Below the pieces are notes generated by a model. It saw nothing but the letters and a program-made list of their open reading frames with translations. It was not told the origin of the DNA and made no database searches. From positions 1 to 6,844 of the forward strand of contig JAABQE010000271.1 in the NCBI GenBank assembly GCA_011391655.1: DNA of 6,844 nt, in the 5' to 3' direction. The position numbers were made by a program, and so were the translations under genes. The stretch comes from Hydrogenophilales bacterium. Lineage in GTDB: Bacteria; Pseudomonadota; Gammaproteobacteria; Burkholderiales; Thiobacillaceae. This document shows, one piece after another, positions 1 to 6,327 of the stretch; position 1 is the stretch's first letter; every line of letters starts with the position of its first letter.

Positions 1-1
1 C

Positions 2-100
2 GATGGCAAAAAGTTGAAAAGTCGACAGGCGGGCGCGGTTCAGTTGTTTGGTGCGGGGGGCGAGCAGATTCGTGACCCGGTGCGGGCCGGCCGGTTTTAA
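2..100 (+). CDS. 3' end of an unidentified rightward gene (partial)
   Basis: Only the last 32 codons are present, open from the left edge to a TAA stop. The tail is basic and glycine-rich (it ends RDPVRAGRF) and carries no motif I recognise, so no function is proposed. This frame is preferred over the other two plus-strand frames because they stop earlier and because it ends exactly where the convergent transglycosylase gene ends: the TTAA at 97-100 supplies stop codons to both strands. The gene is not part of the leftward proS operon. It could also be a chance open frame, since 99 bases is little evidence. Confidence 0.45.
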   Translation, partial: DGKKLKSRQAGAVQLFGAGGEQIRDPVRAGRF

Positions 101-732
101 CTGCGCGGCGCGGAGGGATTGTTGGCCGAGCGGGTGATGGGGAGGTAATCCCAGTGGCGTTTCCATGCACCCACCACGAGGGTGGGATATTCCGGACGCC
201 CCAGGCTGCCATTGAAACGTCCGAGCGCGCGGTAGTAGTCACCGCGTTCGATGTCGATGTAATGGCGCAGGATCAGCGCGCCATAGCGCAAGTTGGTGCG
301 CAACTGGAACAGGTTGTGGTCGGGATTGCCGATCGCCTTGACCCAGAAGGGCATCACCTGGGTGAAGCCGCGCGCGCCAACCGGCGAAACCGCATATTTT
401 TTGAAACCACTTTCCACTTGAATCAGCCCTAGCAGCAGTTGGGGATCGACGCCGGCGCGCGAGGCTTCCCAGTGCAGGGTGGTGAGGAATTCGAGCCGTT
501 CGGCTTCATTCGGCATGCGTTTGGCCAGCCGGCGTGACATGTCTTTCAGCCAGGCGGTTTCATCGGCCGGGTTGCTGAATGCGGTGCGGGTTACTGCGGT
601 ATCGGCCAGTCCCCGCTGCAGCGACGAGCGCACATTGGCCGATAGCGCCTCTTCGCGCTGGCCACCCGCGTGGGCGGGATGGCTGAGCAGTAGCGTGGCG
701 ATCAGCAGACCTGTGTGCGTGGTTTTTTTCAT
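97..732 (-). CDS. Exported lytic transglycosylase, SLT domain
   Basis: A 211-residue periplasmic enzyme predicted to cleave the MurNAc-GlcNAc bond of peptidoglycan, leaving 1,6-anhydro-MurNAc ends. The N-terminus is a signal peptide: MKKTT, a hydrophobic run to about residue 18, then AHA before a likely cleavage near residue 22. There is no lipobox cysteine, so it is probably soluble. The SLT (PF01464-type) domain spans roughly residues 85-195. The catalytic Glu is E107 in VESGF. It is followed by GARGFTQVMP (119-128), the NLRYGALILRHY helix (147-158) and GRFNGSLG (171-178), which stands where many homologues have a YNAG-like motif. Its ATG lies one base after the proS stop, so it is probably co-transcribed and translationally coupled; no good Shine-Dalgarno is seen close to the start. 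A short transglycosylase behind proS is, as I recall, a common betaproteobacterial arrangement. Its physiological role and exact subfamily are not shown by the sequence. Confidence 0.9.
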   Translation of the reverse strand: MKKTTHTGLLIATLLLSHPAHAGGQREEALSANVRSSLQRGLADTAVTRTAFSNPADETAWLKDMSRRLAKRMPNEAERLEFLTTLHWEASRAGVDPQLLLGLIQVESGFKKYAVSPVGARGFTQVMPFWVKAIGNPDHNLFQLRTNLRYGALILRHYIDIERGDYYRALGRFNGSLGRPEYPTLVVGAWKRHWDYLPITRSANNPSAPRS

Positions 733-733
733 G

Positions 734-2464
734 TCAGCGTTCTAACAATCCTGTCAAAAATTCCTTCGCTTCGATCAGCGCGATTTTTTGCGCGTCGCCG
801 GTTTCATTTTGTATAGCACGTCGAGGCTGATATTCGATCAAGCCGTCTTTCAAGCCGCGCTCGCCCACGGTGACGCGGTGCGGGATACCAATCAATTCGG
901 CATCAGCGAACATCACGCCAGGACGATCGTCCCGGTCGTCCAGCAGCACATCCAGTCCGGCAGCCGTGAGTTCAGCATATAAGCTATCGGCGGCCGTTTT
1001 AACCATGTCGCTCTTGCCGTAGCCGATTGCCACAATCACCAGCAAGAACGGTGCCATGCTCGCCGGCCAGATTATGCCCTTGTCGTCGTGGTGCTGCTCG
1101 ATGGCCGAGGCCACGATGCGCGACACGCCAATGCCGTAGCAGCCCATTTCCATTGCTTGCGACTTGCCCGTCTCATCCAGATAGGTGGCGTTCATCGCCA
1201 GCGAATACTTGTTGCCGAGCTGGAACACATGCCCCACCTCGATGCCGCGGCACAGTTGCAGCGAGCCTTTGCCGTCGGGGCTGGGGTCGCCGGAGACAAC
1301 ATTACGTATATCGGCCACAAAGTCCGGTTCCGGTAGGTCGCGCCCGAAATTGACCCCGGCCAGATGGAATTTTGGCTTGTTCGCGCCGCAGACGAAATCG
1401 CTCATTGCGGCAACCGTGCGATCCGCGATCACGCGAATCTGGGCGCGGTCGAGCCCGACTGGCCCCAGAAAACCGGGTGGGCAATTGAAGGCCGCGCGGA
1501 TTTCGGCTTCGTTCGCGAGCCGGAAGTCCGCCATCCCTTCCAGCTTGCCGAGTTTGACTTCGTTCAGCATGTGGTCGCCGCGCAGTAGCACGACCACCAT
1601 TTTTTCGCTTGCCATGATGGCGATGAGCTTGACGGTTTGGGCAAGCGAGATGTTGAGCAACGCGGCAACGTCTTCGCAGGTGGTCTGCTTCGGCGTGTCG
1701 ACGTCGCGCAGGGTTTCCTGAGGCGCGGCACGCGGCGCGGCGGGCGCGAGCGCTTCGGCGAGTTCGACGTTGGCGGCGTAATCGGAATCCGGGCAATAGG
1801 CGATCAGGTCTTCGCCGGAATCGGCCAGCACGTGGAACTCATGCGAGCCGGAGCCGCCGATGGCGCCGGTGTCGGCCGCCACCGCGCGGAAAGTCAGCCC
1901 GAGCCGGGTGAACACGCGGGTGTAGGCGGCGTACATGGTTTGATAGGTGTTGACCAGACTGTCGTGGCTGGCGTGGAAGGAATACGCGTCCTTCATCAAA
2001 AACTCGCGAGCGCGCATGACGCCGAAGCGCGGACGGATTTCATCGCGGAACTTCATCTGGATCTGGTAGAAGCTGACCGGCAATTGCCGGTAGCTCTTGA
2101 TCTCGCGGCGCGCGACGTCGGTGATGACTTCCTCGTGGGTGGGGCCAAAACAGAAATCGCGCTGATGGCGATCCTGGATCTTGAGCATTTGCGGGCCGAA
2201 CACCGCCCACCGCCCGGTTTCCTGCCACAGTTCGGCGGGTTGCACCGCCGGCATCAGGAGTTCGATGGCACCGGCGCGGTTCATTTCCTCGCGTACCACG
2301 GCCTCAACCCGGCGCAGCACGCGCAGGCCCAGCGGCATCCAGGTATACAAGCCCGATCCCAGACGCTTGATGAGCCCGGCGCGCAGCATCAGCTTGTGGC
2401 TGATCAGTTCGGCGTCGGAGGGGGCTTCCTTGGTGGTGGAAATGAAGAACTGGCTGGCGCGCAT
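734..2464 (-). CDS. proS: Prolyl-tRNA synthetase, bacterial type with editing domain
   Basis: Cytoplasmic class II synthetase that charges tRNA-Pro with proline (EC 6.1.1.15); 576 residues, close to E. coli ProS (572). Class II motif 2 is visible as [11 protein letters not shown] (138-148), followed by [12 protein letters not shown] (153-164). Motif 3 is [10 protein letters not shown] (441-450), ending in Arg449. The inserted YbaK-like editing domain, which removes mischarged alanyl-tRNA-Pro, lies at about 225-405; Lys279 in QTVKL matches the lysine important for editing in E. coli. The anticodon-binding domain occupies about 470-576. The start at [10 protein letters not shown] matches the family N-terminus (E. 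coli MRTSQYLLST). The open frame continues 68 codons upstream, but that stretch does not resemble ProS and would cross the divergent control region. It heads a leftward operon with the transglycosylase, and no strong ribosome binding site precedes it. Confidence 0.97.
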   Translation of the reverse strand: MRASQFFISTTKEAPSDAELISHKLMLRAGLIKRLGSGLYTWMPLGLRVLRRVEAVVREEMNRAGAIELLMPAVQPAELWQETGRWAVFGPQMLKIQDRHQRDFCFGPTHEEVITDVARREIKSYRQLPVSFYQIQMKFRDEIRPRFGVMRAREFLMKDAYSFHASHDSLVNTYQTMYAAYTRVFTRLGLTFRAVAADTGAIGGSGSHEFHVLADSGEDLIAYCPDSDYAANVELAEALAPAAPRAAPQETLRDVDTPKQTTCEDVAALLNISLAQTVKLIAIMASEKMVVVLLRGDHMLNEVKLGKLEGMADFRLANEAEIRAAFNCPPGFLGPVGLDRAQIRVIADRTVAAMSDFVCGANKPKFHLAGVNFGRDLPEPDFVADIRNVVSGDPSPDGKGSLQLCRGIEVGHVFQLGNKYSLAMNATYLDETGKSQAMEMGCYGIGVSRIVASAIEQHHDDKGIIWPASMAPFLLVIVAIGYGKSDMVKTAADSLYAELTAAGLDVLLDDRDDRPGVMFADAELIGIPHRVTVGERGLKDGLIEYQPRRAIQNETGDAQKIALIEAKEFLTGLLER

Positions 2465-2549
2465 GGTGAAAGCGGGGCAAAAAACGAAAGGCGGCATTTT
2501 ACCGCGCGGACGTGTAATCTTCCGCGCTCGATTTTGGGACGGAACAGCA
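2465..2549. promoter_or_regulatory. Divergent control region between proS and the spermidine-synthase-like gene
   Basis: These 85 bases must hold the start signals for both genes. On the minus strand TAAAAT (plus-strand 2496-2501) could be a -10 box for proS, but no matching -35 is obvious. On the plus strand TAATCT (2515-2520) is a poor -10 candidate. The most regular element is the inverted repeat at 2504-2527, listed separately. The promoter assignments are inference from position. Confidence 0.4.
2504..2527. repeat. Perfect 7-bp inverted repeat, possible operator
   Basis: GCGCGGA (2504-2510) and TCCGCGC (2521-2527) are exact reverse complements around a 10-base, AT-richer spacer. The arm centres are 17 bp apart, which suits a dimeric regulator reading adjacent major grooves. 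It sits between the two divergent starts and just upstream, for proS, of the putative TAAAAT box. In RNA it would be a GC-rich stem with a 10-base loop. Which role applies, if either, is unknown. Confidence 0.4.
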
Positions 2550-3320
2550 ATGCGCTTGAAGATAGGCAAACGCCGGGCAGACGACGCCGGGCTGGAAGTG
2601 ACCGAGGAACGCGGCATGCGCGTGCTGCATCTGGGCAGCCGCGCGATCCAGAGCGCGATGCGGATCACCCGGCCGTGGGATCTGGAACTGGCCTATACCC
2701 GCGCGATGATGGGTTTTTTGATGTTCAATCCGATGCCTCAGGATGTATTGATGATCGGCCTCGGCGGTGGCTCGCTCGCCAAGTTCATCCGCAAGCAGCG
2801 CCCGCAGAGTTGCATTACGGCGGTGGAAATCGACCCGCGAGTGATTGCCGCCGCGCGCGCGCATTTCGAACTGCCGCCAGACGATGAGACGCTGACCGTG
2901 GTTGAGACGGATGGTGCGCTCTACATGCGCCAGCATGCCGGCTGTGCCGATATCATTTTGCTCGATGGATTCGATTCGGGGAACCAGGTGGAAGCGCTGG
3001 CAACGCAGACGTTTTATGCCGCCTGCCGTCGCGCATTGCGGCCGGGAGGTGTGCTGGTGGTTAATTTGTGGGGGCGTGACGGCGACTTTGCCGAGTATTT
3101 CGCGCGCCTGACGCGGGCCTTCGACGGCGAGGTGGGCTGGCTCTCGGTGCAGAACAAGACCAACATTATCGTGTTTGCCTTTGCCGAACCGGGCGCAATG
3201 GAACGACTTGACGCGATCAAGCCACGGCTGGCCGAACTGTCAACGCGTTATGGCCTGGATTTGCGTGGCTTTGCGCGGGACTTTCAGTGGGCAGCGGGGA
3301 TTGCGCCGCTGATTGATTGA
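2550..3320 (+). CDS. Spermidine-synthase-like (PABS family) methyltransferase-fold protein
   Basis: A 256-residue cytoplasmic protein with the Rossmann fold of the polyamine synthase family. Visible features are the nucleotide-binding loop MIGLGGGSL (68-76), the acidic strand end AVEIDP (91-96, Glu93), the ETDGALYM segment (119-126) and the [11 protein letters not shown] strand-loop (134-144), then [13 protein letters not shown] (162-174). True spermidine synthases transfer aminopropyl from decarboxylated SAM to putrescine and have a DSSDP-like motif in that loop. Here the spacing of the two aspartates (139, 142) is kept but the proline is lost, and the N-terminal substrate-binding part is short. 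Genuine polyamine synthesis is therefore uncertain; another SAM-dependent or related activity is possible. The start at MRLKIG is chosen because upstream in-frame ATGs overlap proS and encode no family-like sequence; the Shine-Dalgarno (GGGACGGA) is mediocre. It is divergent from proS and followed by a 200-bp gap. Confidence 0.8.
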   Translation: MRLKIGKRRADDAGLEVTEERGMRVLHLGSRAIQSAMRITRPWDLELAYTRAMMGFLMFNPMPQDVLMIGLGGGSLAKFIRKQRPQSCITAVEIDPRVIAAARAHFELPPDDETLTVVETDGALYMRQHAGCADIILLDGFDSGNQVEALATQTFYAACRRALRPGGVLVVNLWGRDGDFAEYFARLTRAFDGEVGWLSVQNKTNIIVFAFAEPGAMERLDAIKPRLAELSTRYGLDLRGFARDFQWAAGIAPLID

Positions 3321-3353
3321 GACCCGCTGCGGTTGCGATTTGACTACCCGTAA

Positions 3354-3373
3354 CAGCCGCTTCCCAAGCGCTG
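3354..3373. repeat. Hairpin downstream of the spermidine-synthase-like gene
   Basis: CAGCCGCTT-CCC-AAGCGCTG can fold into eight base pairs with one bulged C (3357) and a three-base loop, starting 33 bases past the stop codon. No run of T follows on either strand, so it is not a textbook intrinsic terminator. It could still stabilise the 3' end of the upstream transcript or weakly attenuate readthrough into rppH. Confidence 0.3.
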
Positions 3374-3403
3374 GCTACAAGCACCGATAAATAAAACCAC
3401 ATT

Positions 3404-3418
3404 TTGAATTAAATTCAA
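3404..3418. repeat. 15-bp palindrome in AT-rich rppH upstream region
   Basis: TTGAATTAAATTCAA is a perfect palindrome around a central A, in the most AT-rich part of the window (about 3386-3445). It could be an operator for a small dimeric regulator or simply part of an AT-rich promoter region. No convincing -35/-10 pair could be assigned around it. Confidence 0.3.
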
Positions 3419-3434
3419 TAAAAACAATTAGTAA

Positions 3435-3451
3435 CAGCATATTTCATGCTG
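3435..3451. repeat. Perfect 6-bp stem-loop upstream of rppH
   Basis: CAGCAT (3435-3440) and ATGCTG (3446-3451) are exact reverse complements around the five-base loop ATTTC. The element ends about 70 bases before the chosen rppH start, so it may lie in the rppH leader or its promoter. No T-run follows, so it is not called a terminator. Confidence 0.3.
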
Positions 3452-3510
3452 CGTCCGGTTTGCAATTTCCGGCGGGTGTGAAAGAATGCAGGTAATCAAA
3501 CTTTACTGAT

Positions 3511-3515
3511 GGTGG
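3511..3515 (+). promoter_or_regulatory. Ribosome binding site deciding the rppH start
   Basis: GGTGG lies five bases before the ATG at 3521 and differs from GGAGG at one base. The alternative in-frame ATG at 3509 has no purine-rich stretch ahead of it. This supports the [10 protein letters not shown] start. Confidence 0.45.
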
Positions 3516-3520
3516 CGGCC

Positions 3521-4072
3521 ATGATCGACCGAGAAGGTTACCGCCCGAACGTAGGCATTGTCTTGTGCAATGCGAACAACCAGGTTTTCTGGGGCAAGCG
3601 CATTAATCAGCACGCCTGGCAGTTTCCCCAGGGCGGCATCAACGCTGGAGAAACGCCGGAACAGGCCATGTTCCGGGAGTTGCAGGAAGAAGTCGGGCTG
3701 CTGCCCGAGCATGTACGTATTTTGGGGCGTACGCGTGAATGGTTGCGTTACGATGTGCCGACGCACTGGACGCGGCGTGATAACCGTGGGCTGTACCGCG
3801 GCCAGAAGCAGATATGGTTTCTGTTGCGGTTGACTGGCCGAGATTGCGATGTCGCGTTGCGGGCCAGCAGTCACCCGGAATTCGATGCCTGGCGCTGGAA
3901 CGAGTACTGGGTTCCAACGGATGCAGTCGTCGACTTCAAGCGTGAGGTTTATCGTCTCGCGCTTGAAGAGTTGGAGCGCTATCTGCACAAGGATGTGCGT
4001 TGTTTGCGGCAACATTCACGTCGTCAGTGTGATCGTCGTGGCGTGGCGCTGGATTTGCAACTAGAGCCCTGA
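3521..4072 (+). CDS. rppH: RNA 5'-pyrophosphohydrolase, Nudix family
   Basis: Cytoplasmic Nudix hydrolase that removes pyrophosphate from triphosphorylated mRNA 5' ends, leaving a monophosphate that stimulates RNase E decay. The protein has 183 residues (E. coli 176). The Nudix box GX5EX7REUXEEXGU is complete at residues 38-60: Gly38, Glu44, then RELQEEVGL, with metal-binding Glu53, Glu56 and Glu57. Family signatures follow: the N-terminus [30 protein letters not shown] (24-39), GQKQIWFLL (94-102) and [12 protein letters not shown] (119-130). The last 25 residues are basic and less conserved. The start four codons downstream of the first in-frame ATG is preferred on homology and ribosome binding site. 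The 119-aa gene follows after 20 bases, so the two are probably co-transcribed. E. coli has rppH elsewhere; proximity to proS is typical of betaproteobacteria as I recall. Confidence 0.95.
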   Translation: MIDREGYRPNVGIVLCNANNQVFWGKRINQHAWQFPQGGINAGETPEQAMFRELQEEVGLLPEHVRILGRTREWLRYDVPTHWTRRDNRGLYRGQKQIWFLLRLTGRDCDVALRASSHPEFDAWRWNEYWVPTDAVVDFKREVYRLALEELERYLHKDVRCLRQHSRRQCDRRGVALDLQLEP

Positions 4073-4083
4073 AACTGGATTGC

Positions 4084-4088
4084 GGAGG
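4084..4088 (+). promoter_or_regulatory. Strong ribosome binding site for the 119-aa gene
   Basis: GGAGG is the best Shine-Dalgarno match at any start in the window. It is one base from a GTG at 4090 and four bases from the ATG at 4093, so the ATG is the workable start. Confidence 0.6.
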
Positions 4089-4092
4089 CGTG

Positions 4093-4452
4093 ATGAAGAT
4101 ATGTCTTTATGCTTCAACTACGCTGACGATCAATTCGGAGGTCCAGCCCGGATTGCCGCTGTGGCAGGTCGCGCCCACGCATGACAGCGCGGGGCAGCGG
4201 CTCACCGACTTCATGATGCTGATTCCGCGTTTGCGTAGCCGGCCGCCTCACGAAATTGAACGCACGTCGCGTGGCATTCAGGCCATTCTGGCGTTGCATC
4301 AGGATGTGGTGTTTGCCGACCTCAATCTGAAATTGAATCTGTTGTGGGTGTCGCTGCGTCCCCGGCAGGGAGCAATCAGTGAACTGGTCGCGGCGATCCG
4401 CTTGAGTGTGCCCGAGGCAGTGCTGGTCGCGCATTACGCCGAACCTCACTGA
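4093..4452 (+). CDS. Hypothetical protein, 119 aa, unrecognised
   Basis: I do not recognise this protein. It has no signal peptide, no transmembrane segment and no metal or nucleotide motif. By eye it reads as a compact alpha/beta protein: strand MKICLYASTTLTI (1-13), amphipathic LTDFMMLIPRLR (37-48), helix 54-69, strand DVVFADL (71-77), strand NLLWVSLR (82-89), helix 94-105 and strand AVLVAHYA (109-116). The helix-strand-strand-helix-strand part would suit a ferredoxin-like fold, which is inference only. Base composition matches the neighbours, the ribosome binding site is strong and it lies 20 bases behind rppH, so it is very likely a real gene in that transcript. A role in RNA metabolism would be guilt by association. 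It ends before a 151-bp control region ahead of apbC. Confidence 0.8.
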   Translation: MKICLYASTTLTINSEVQPGLPLWQVAPTHDSAGQRLTDFMMLIPRLRSRPPHEIERTSRGIQAILALHQDVVFADLNLKLNLLWVSLRPRQGAISELVAAIRLSVPEAVLVAHYAEPH

Positions 4453-4486
4453 ACTCACGTTTGATGGTAAGTAAAAGCCGTGAATG

Positions 4487-4505
4487 TCCCTGTAAACGAC
4501 AGGGA
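4487..4505. repeat. Perfect 7-bp stem-loop after the 119-aa gene
   Basis: TCCCTGT (4487-4493) and ACAGGGA (4499-4505) are exact reverse complements around the loop AAACG. It begins 34 bases after the stop codon, where a terminator for the rppH transcript would be expected. The sequence after it on the plus strand (ATCCCGCGTATTTTC) lacks a clean T-run, so intrinsic termination would be weak at best. A 3'-end-stabilising hairpin is the alternative. Confidence 0.35.
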
Positions 4506-4510
4506 ATCCC

Positions 4511-4584
4511 GCGTATTTTCTGCGTACAAGTAAAATTGAGTCGTACCTAATTCAGCGTAATTCGTTAAAATAACCGATTACGTA
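4511..4584. promoter_or_regulatory. apbC upstream region with repeated GCGTA boxes
   Basis: GCGTA occurs at 4511, 4522 and 4555, that is 11 and 33 bp apart, near whole helical turns. The core CGTA recurs at 4542 and inside the TACGTA palindrome at 4579-4584. CGTAAT (4556-4561) and ATTACG (4577-4582) form a 6-bp inverted repeat with a 15-bp spacer. TAAAAT at 4566-4571, inside that spacer, could be a -10 box for apbC, though no good -35 is seen at standard distance. Together this suggests a protein-binding promoter region. The regulator is unknown and I could not match it to an IscR consensus by eye. Confidence 0.3.
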
Positions 4585-4603
4585 TAAACCTGCTGGAGCA
4601 AAT

Positions 4604-5692
4604 ATGGCCGTTTCCGAACTTCAGGTGCAAACCGCACTGCAAGCCTTGATTGATCCCAATACCCACAAAGATTACGTCTCGACCAAGTCGGCTCGCAACA
4701 TCAAGATCGATGGCGGCGCAGTTTCGCTCGACATCCTGCTGAGCTACCCCGCGCAGAGCCAGCTGGCCAGCATCAAGCAGCAAGTCGAAGACGGCATCAA
4801 GGCCATCGACGGCGTGACCGGCGTGACAGCCAATGTCAGCTTTAAAGTCGTGTCACACAGCGTGCAGCGCGGTGTGAAGCTGATCCCCGGCGTGAAAAAC
4901 ATCATTGCCGTGGCATCAGGCAAAGGCGGCGTCGGCAAATCAACCACCGCCGTCAATCTGGCGCTGGCACTGTCCGCTGAAGGTGCGCGCGTCGGTATGC
5001 TGGACGCCGATATTTATGGCCCGTCGCAGCCGACCATGCTCGGCATTACCGACAAGCCTGAGTCGGCCGACGGTAAAAATCTCGATCCGCTGATCGGCCA
5101 TGGCATTCAGGCCATGTCGATCGGCTTCCTGATCGACGTCGAAACCCCGATGGTATGGCGTGGCCCGATGGTTACCCAGGCGCTGGAACAGTTGCTGAAC
5201 AACACCAACTGGACCGACCTCGATTATCTGGTGGTTGACCTGCCGCCCGGTACCGGCGACATCCAGTTGACGCTGGCGCAGCGCGTGCCGGTAACGGGCG
5301 CGGTGATCGTCACCACGCCGCAGGACATCGCGTTGATCGACGCGCGCAAGGGTCTGAAGATGTTTGAGAAAGTCGGCATTCCGATCATTGGCGTGGTGGA
5401 AAACATGAGCCTGCACATTTGCTCCAAATGCGGCAATGAAGAGCGCATCTTCGGCGAAGGCGGCGGCGAGCGCATGTGCAAGGACTACAGCGTGGAGTTC
5501 CTCGGCGCGTTGCCGCTCGACGGCGCGATCCGTGCCGACACCGATTCCGGCAGGCCGTCGGTGGTGTCTGACCCGGATGGCCGCGTGACTGAAATCTACA
5601 AGCAGATCGCGCGCCGCGTGGCCGTGAAGATTGGCGAAACCGCTGTCGACCACTCCGCCAAGTTCCCCAACATTGTCATTTCCAATACCTGA
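4604..5692 (+). CDS. apbC: Mrp/ApbC iron-sulfur cluster carrier, P-loop ATPase
   Basis: Cytoplasmic scaffold/carrier ATPase of the Mrp/NBP35 family that binds a [4Fe-4S] cluster between subunits and passes it to apo-proteins. It has 362 residues. The N-terminal MIP18/DUF59-like domain covers about 5-82. The P-loop is the deviant Walker [10 protein letters not shown] (106-114), with the second lysine of this family type at 107. Then come LDADIYGPS (133-141), the Walker B strand [10 protein letters not shown] (210-219), [14 protein letters not shown] (237-250) and the cluster-binding C273-x-x-C276 in HICSKCG. All family features are intact. The start has GGAG five bases upstream (4595-4598). 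The gene is also called mrp. Its stop overlaps the dcd start, so the two are one operon. E. coli also has mrp (beside metG), but dcd linkage is the betaproteobacterial pattern. Confidence 0.95.
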   Translation: MAVSELQVQTALQALIDPNTHKDYVSTKSARNIKIDGGAVSLDILLSYPAQSQLASIKQQVEDGIKAIDGVTGVTANVSFKVVSHSVQRGVKLIPGVKNIIAVASGKGGVGKSTTAVNLALALSAEGARVGMLDADIYGPSQPTMLGITDKPESADGKNLDPLIGHGIQAMSIGFLIDVETPMVWRGPMVTQALEQLLNNTNWTDLDYLVVDLPPGTGDIQLTLAQRVPVTGAVIVTTPQDIALIDARKGLKMFEKVGIPIIGVVENMSLHICSKCGNEERIFGEGGGERMCKDYSVEFLGALPLDGAIRADTDSGRPSVVSDPDGRVTEIYKQIARRVAVKIGETAVDHSAKFPNIVISNT

Positions 5693-6258
5693 TGAGCATC
5701 AAGTCTGACCGCTGGATCCGTCGCATGGCGACGGATCACGGCATGATCGAGCCATTTGAACCCGGTCAAGTCAAAGCGGTCGGCGGCCGCTCAATCGTTT
5801 CGTACGGCACGTCCAGTTACGGCTACGACGTGCGCTGTGCGGACGAGTTCAAGCTGTTCACCAACATCAATAGCACGATCGTTGACCCCAAGGCGTTTGA
5901 CCCGAATTCGTTCGTCGAGGTCAAAGGGGATTCCTGCATCATTCCGCCGAATTCATTCGCGCTCGCGCGCACGGTGGAATATTTCCGCATTCCGCGCAGT
6001 GTGTTGACGATTTGTCTGGGCAAGAGCACCTATGCGCGTTGCGGCATCATCGTCAACGTGACGCCGCTTGAACCAGAGTGGGAAGGCCACGTGACACTGG
6101 AATTTTCCAACACCACGCCGCTACCCGCGCGCATCTACGCCAACGAGGGCGTGGCGCAAATGCTGTTCCTCGAGTCTGACGAGGTGTGTGAAACTTCGTA
6201 CAAGGATCGTGGCGGCAAATATCAAGGCCAGACGGGCGTCACCCTCCCCAAAATCTGA
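5692..6258 (+). CDS. dcd: dCTP deaminase
   Basis: Homotrimeric cytoplasmic enzyme that deaminates dCTP to dUTP (EC 3.5.4.13), feeding dUMP and dTTP synthesis. The 188-residue length is normal for this class. Family motifs: [10 protein letters not shown] (40-49), the active-site segment GKSTYARCG (110-118) with Ser112 and Arg116, [18 protein letters not shown] (123-140) with probable catalytic Glu137, YANEGVAQM (149-157), and the C-terminal lid [13 protein letters not shown] (176-188). A bifunctional deaminase/dUTPase cannot be excluded from sequence alone, but similarity is to the ordinary bacterial enzyme. The ATG overlaps the apbC stop by one base (TGATG), and no Shine-Dalgarno is visible in the preceding 20 bases, so translation probably depends on ribosomes finishing apbC. 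A 69-base gap follows, before the decarboxylase. Confidence 0.95.
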   Translation: MSIKSDRWIRRMATDHGMIEPFEPGQVKAVGGRSIVSYGTSSYGYDVRCADEFKLFTNINSTIVDPKAFDPNSFVEVKGDSCIIPPNSFALARTVEYFRIPRSVLTICLGKSTYARCGIIVNVTPLEPEWEGHVTLEFSNTTPLPARIYANEGVAQMLFLESDEVCETSYKDRGGKYQGQTGVTLPKI

Positions 6259-6271
6259 CGCTGGCCAAGAT

Positions 6272-6324
6272 GTAACCTCCAGGTCGTACAATCCGCGTTT
6301 TTCTCACGGCCTTCCAAAGGTTAC
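6272..6324 (+). promoter_or_regulatory. Decarboxylase leader: inverted repeat overlapping the ribosome binding site, possible promoter between the arms
   Basis: GTAACCT (6272-6278) and AGGTTAC (6318-6324) are exact reverse complements 39 bases apart. The right arm overlaps the Shine-Dalgarno AAAGG (6316-6320), which lies seven bases before the ATG at 6328. Between the arms is TACAAT (6287-6292), one base from the -10 consensus, with a weak -35 candidate TGGCCA at 6262-6267 (19-bp spacing). The repeat is seen directly; the promoter and the masking of the ribosome binding site are inference. Confidence 0.35.
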
Positions 6325-6327
6325 GCC

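Noticed and set aside
2181..2549. An upstream extension of the spermidine-synthase-like gene through proS
   Set aside because: It would be antisense to conserved ProS codons and its translation does not resemble the family. ATG 2550 gives a sensible length.
2465..2668. A 68-codon N-terminal extension of proS
   Set aside because: The extension has no similarity to ProS, overlaps the divergent gene and its control region, and the family start MRASQFF is clear at 2464.
1637..2887. A long plus-strand open frame (416 codons) running antisense to proS
   Set aside because: Its protein shows no family features and it covers conserved ProS motifs on the other strand. Long antisense frames are common opposite GC-rich genes.
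3354..3373. Intrinsic terminator after the spermidine-synthase-like gene
   Set aside because: The hairpin is followed by a mixed sequence with no T-run on either strand, so it is recorded only as a structure.
3509..3520. Start of rppH at the first ATG (3509)
   Set aside because: There is no ribosome binding site ahead of it, and the family N-terminus begins at [10 protein letters not shown] (3521).
4090..4092. GTG start for the 119-aa gene
   Set aside because: It is one base from GGAGG, too close for initiation; the next codon, ATG, is at a usable distance.
4940..5653. A 237-codon minus-strand open frame opposite apbC
   Set aside because: It is histidine- and arginine-rich with no recognisable domain, and apbC on the plus strand has every expected motif.
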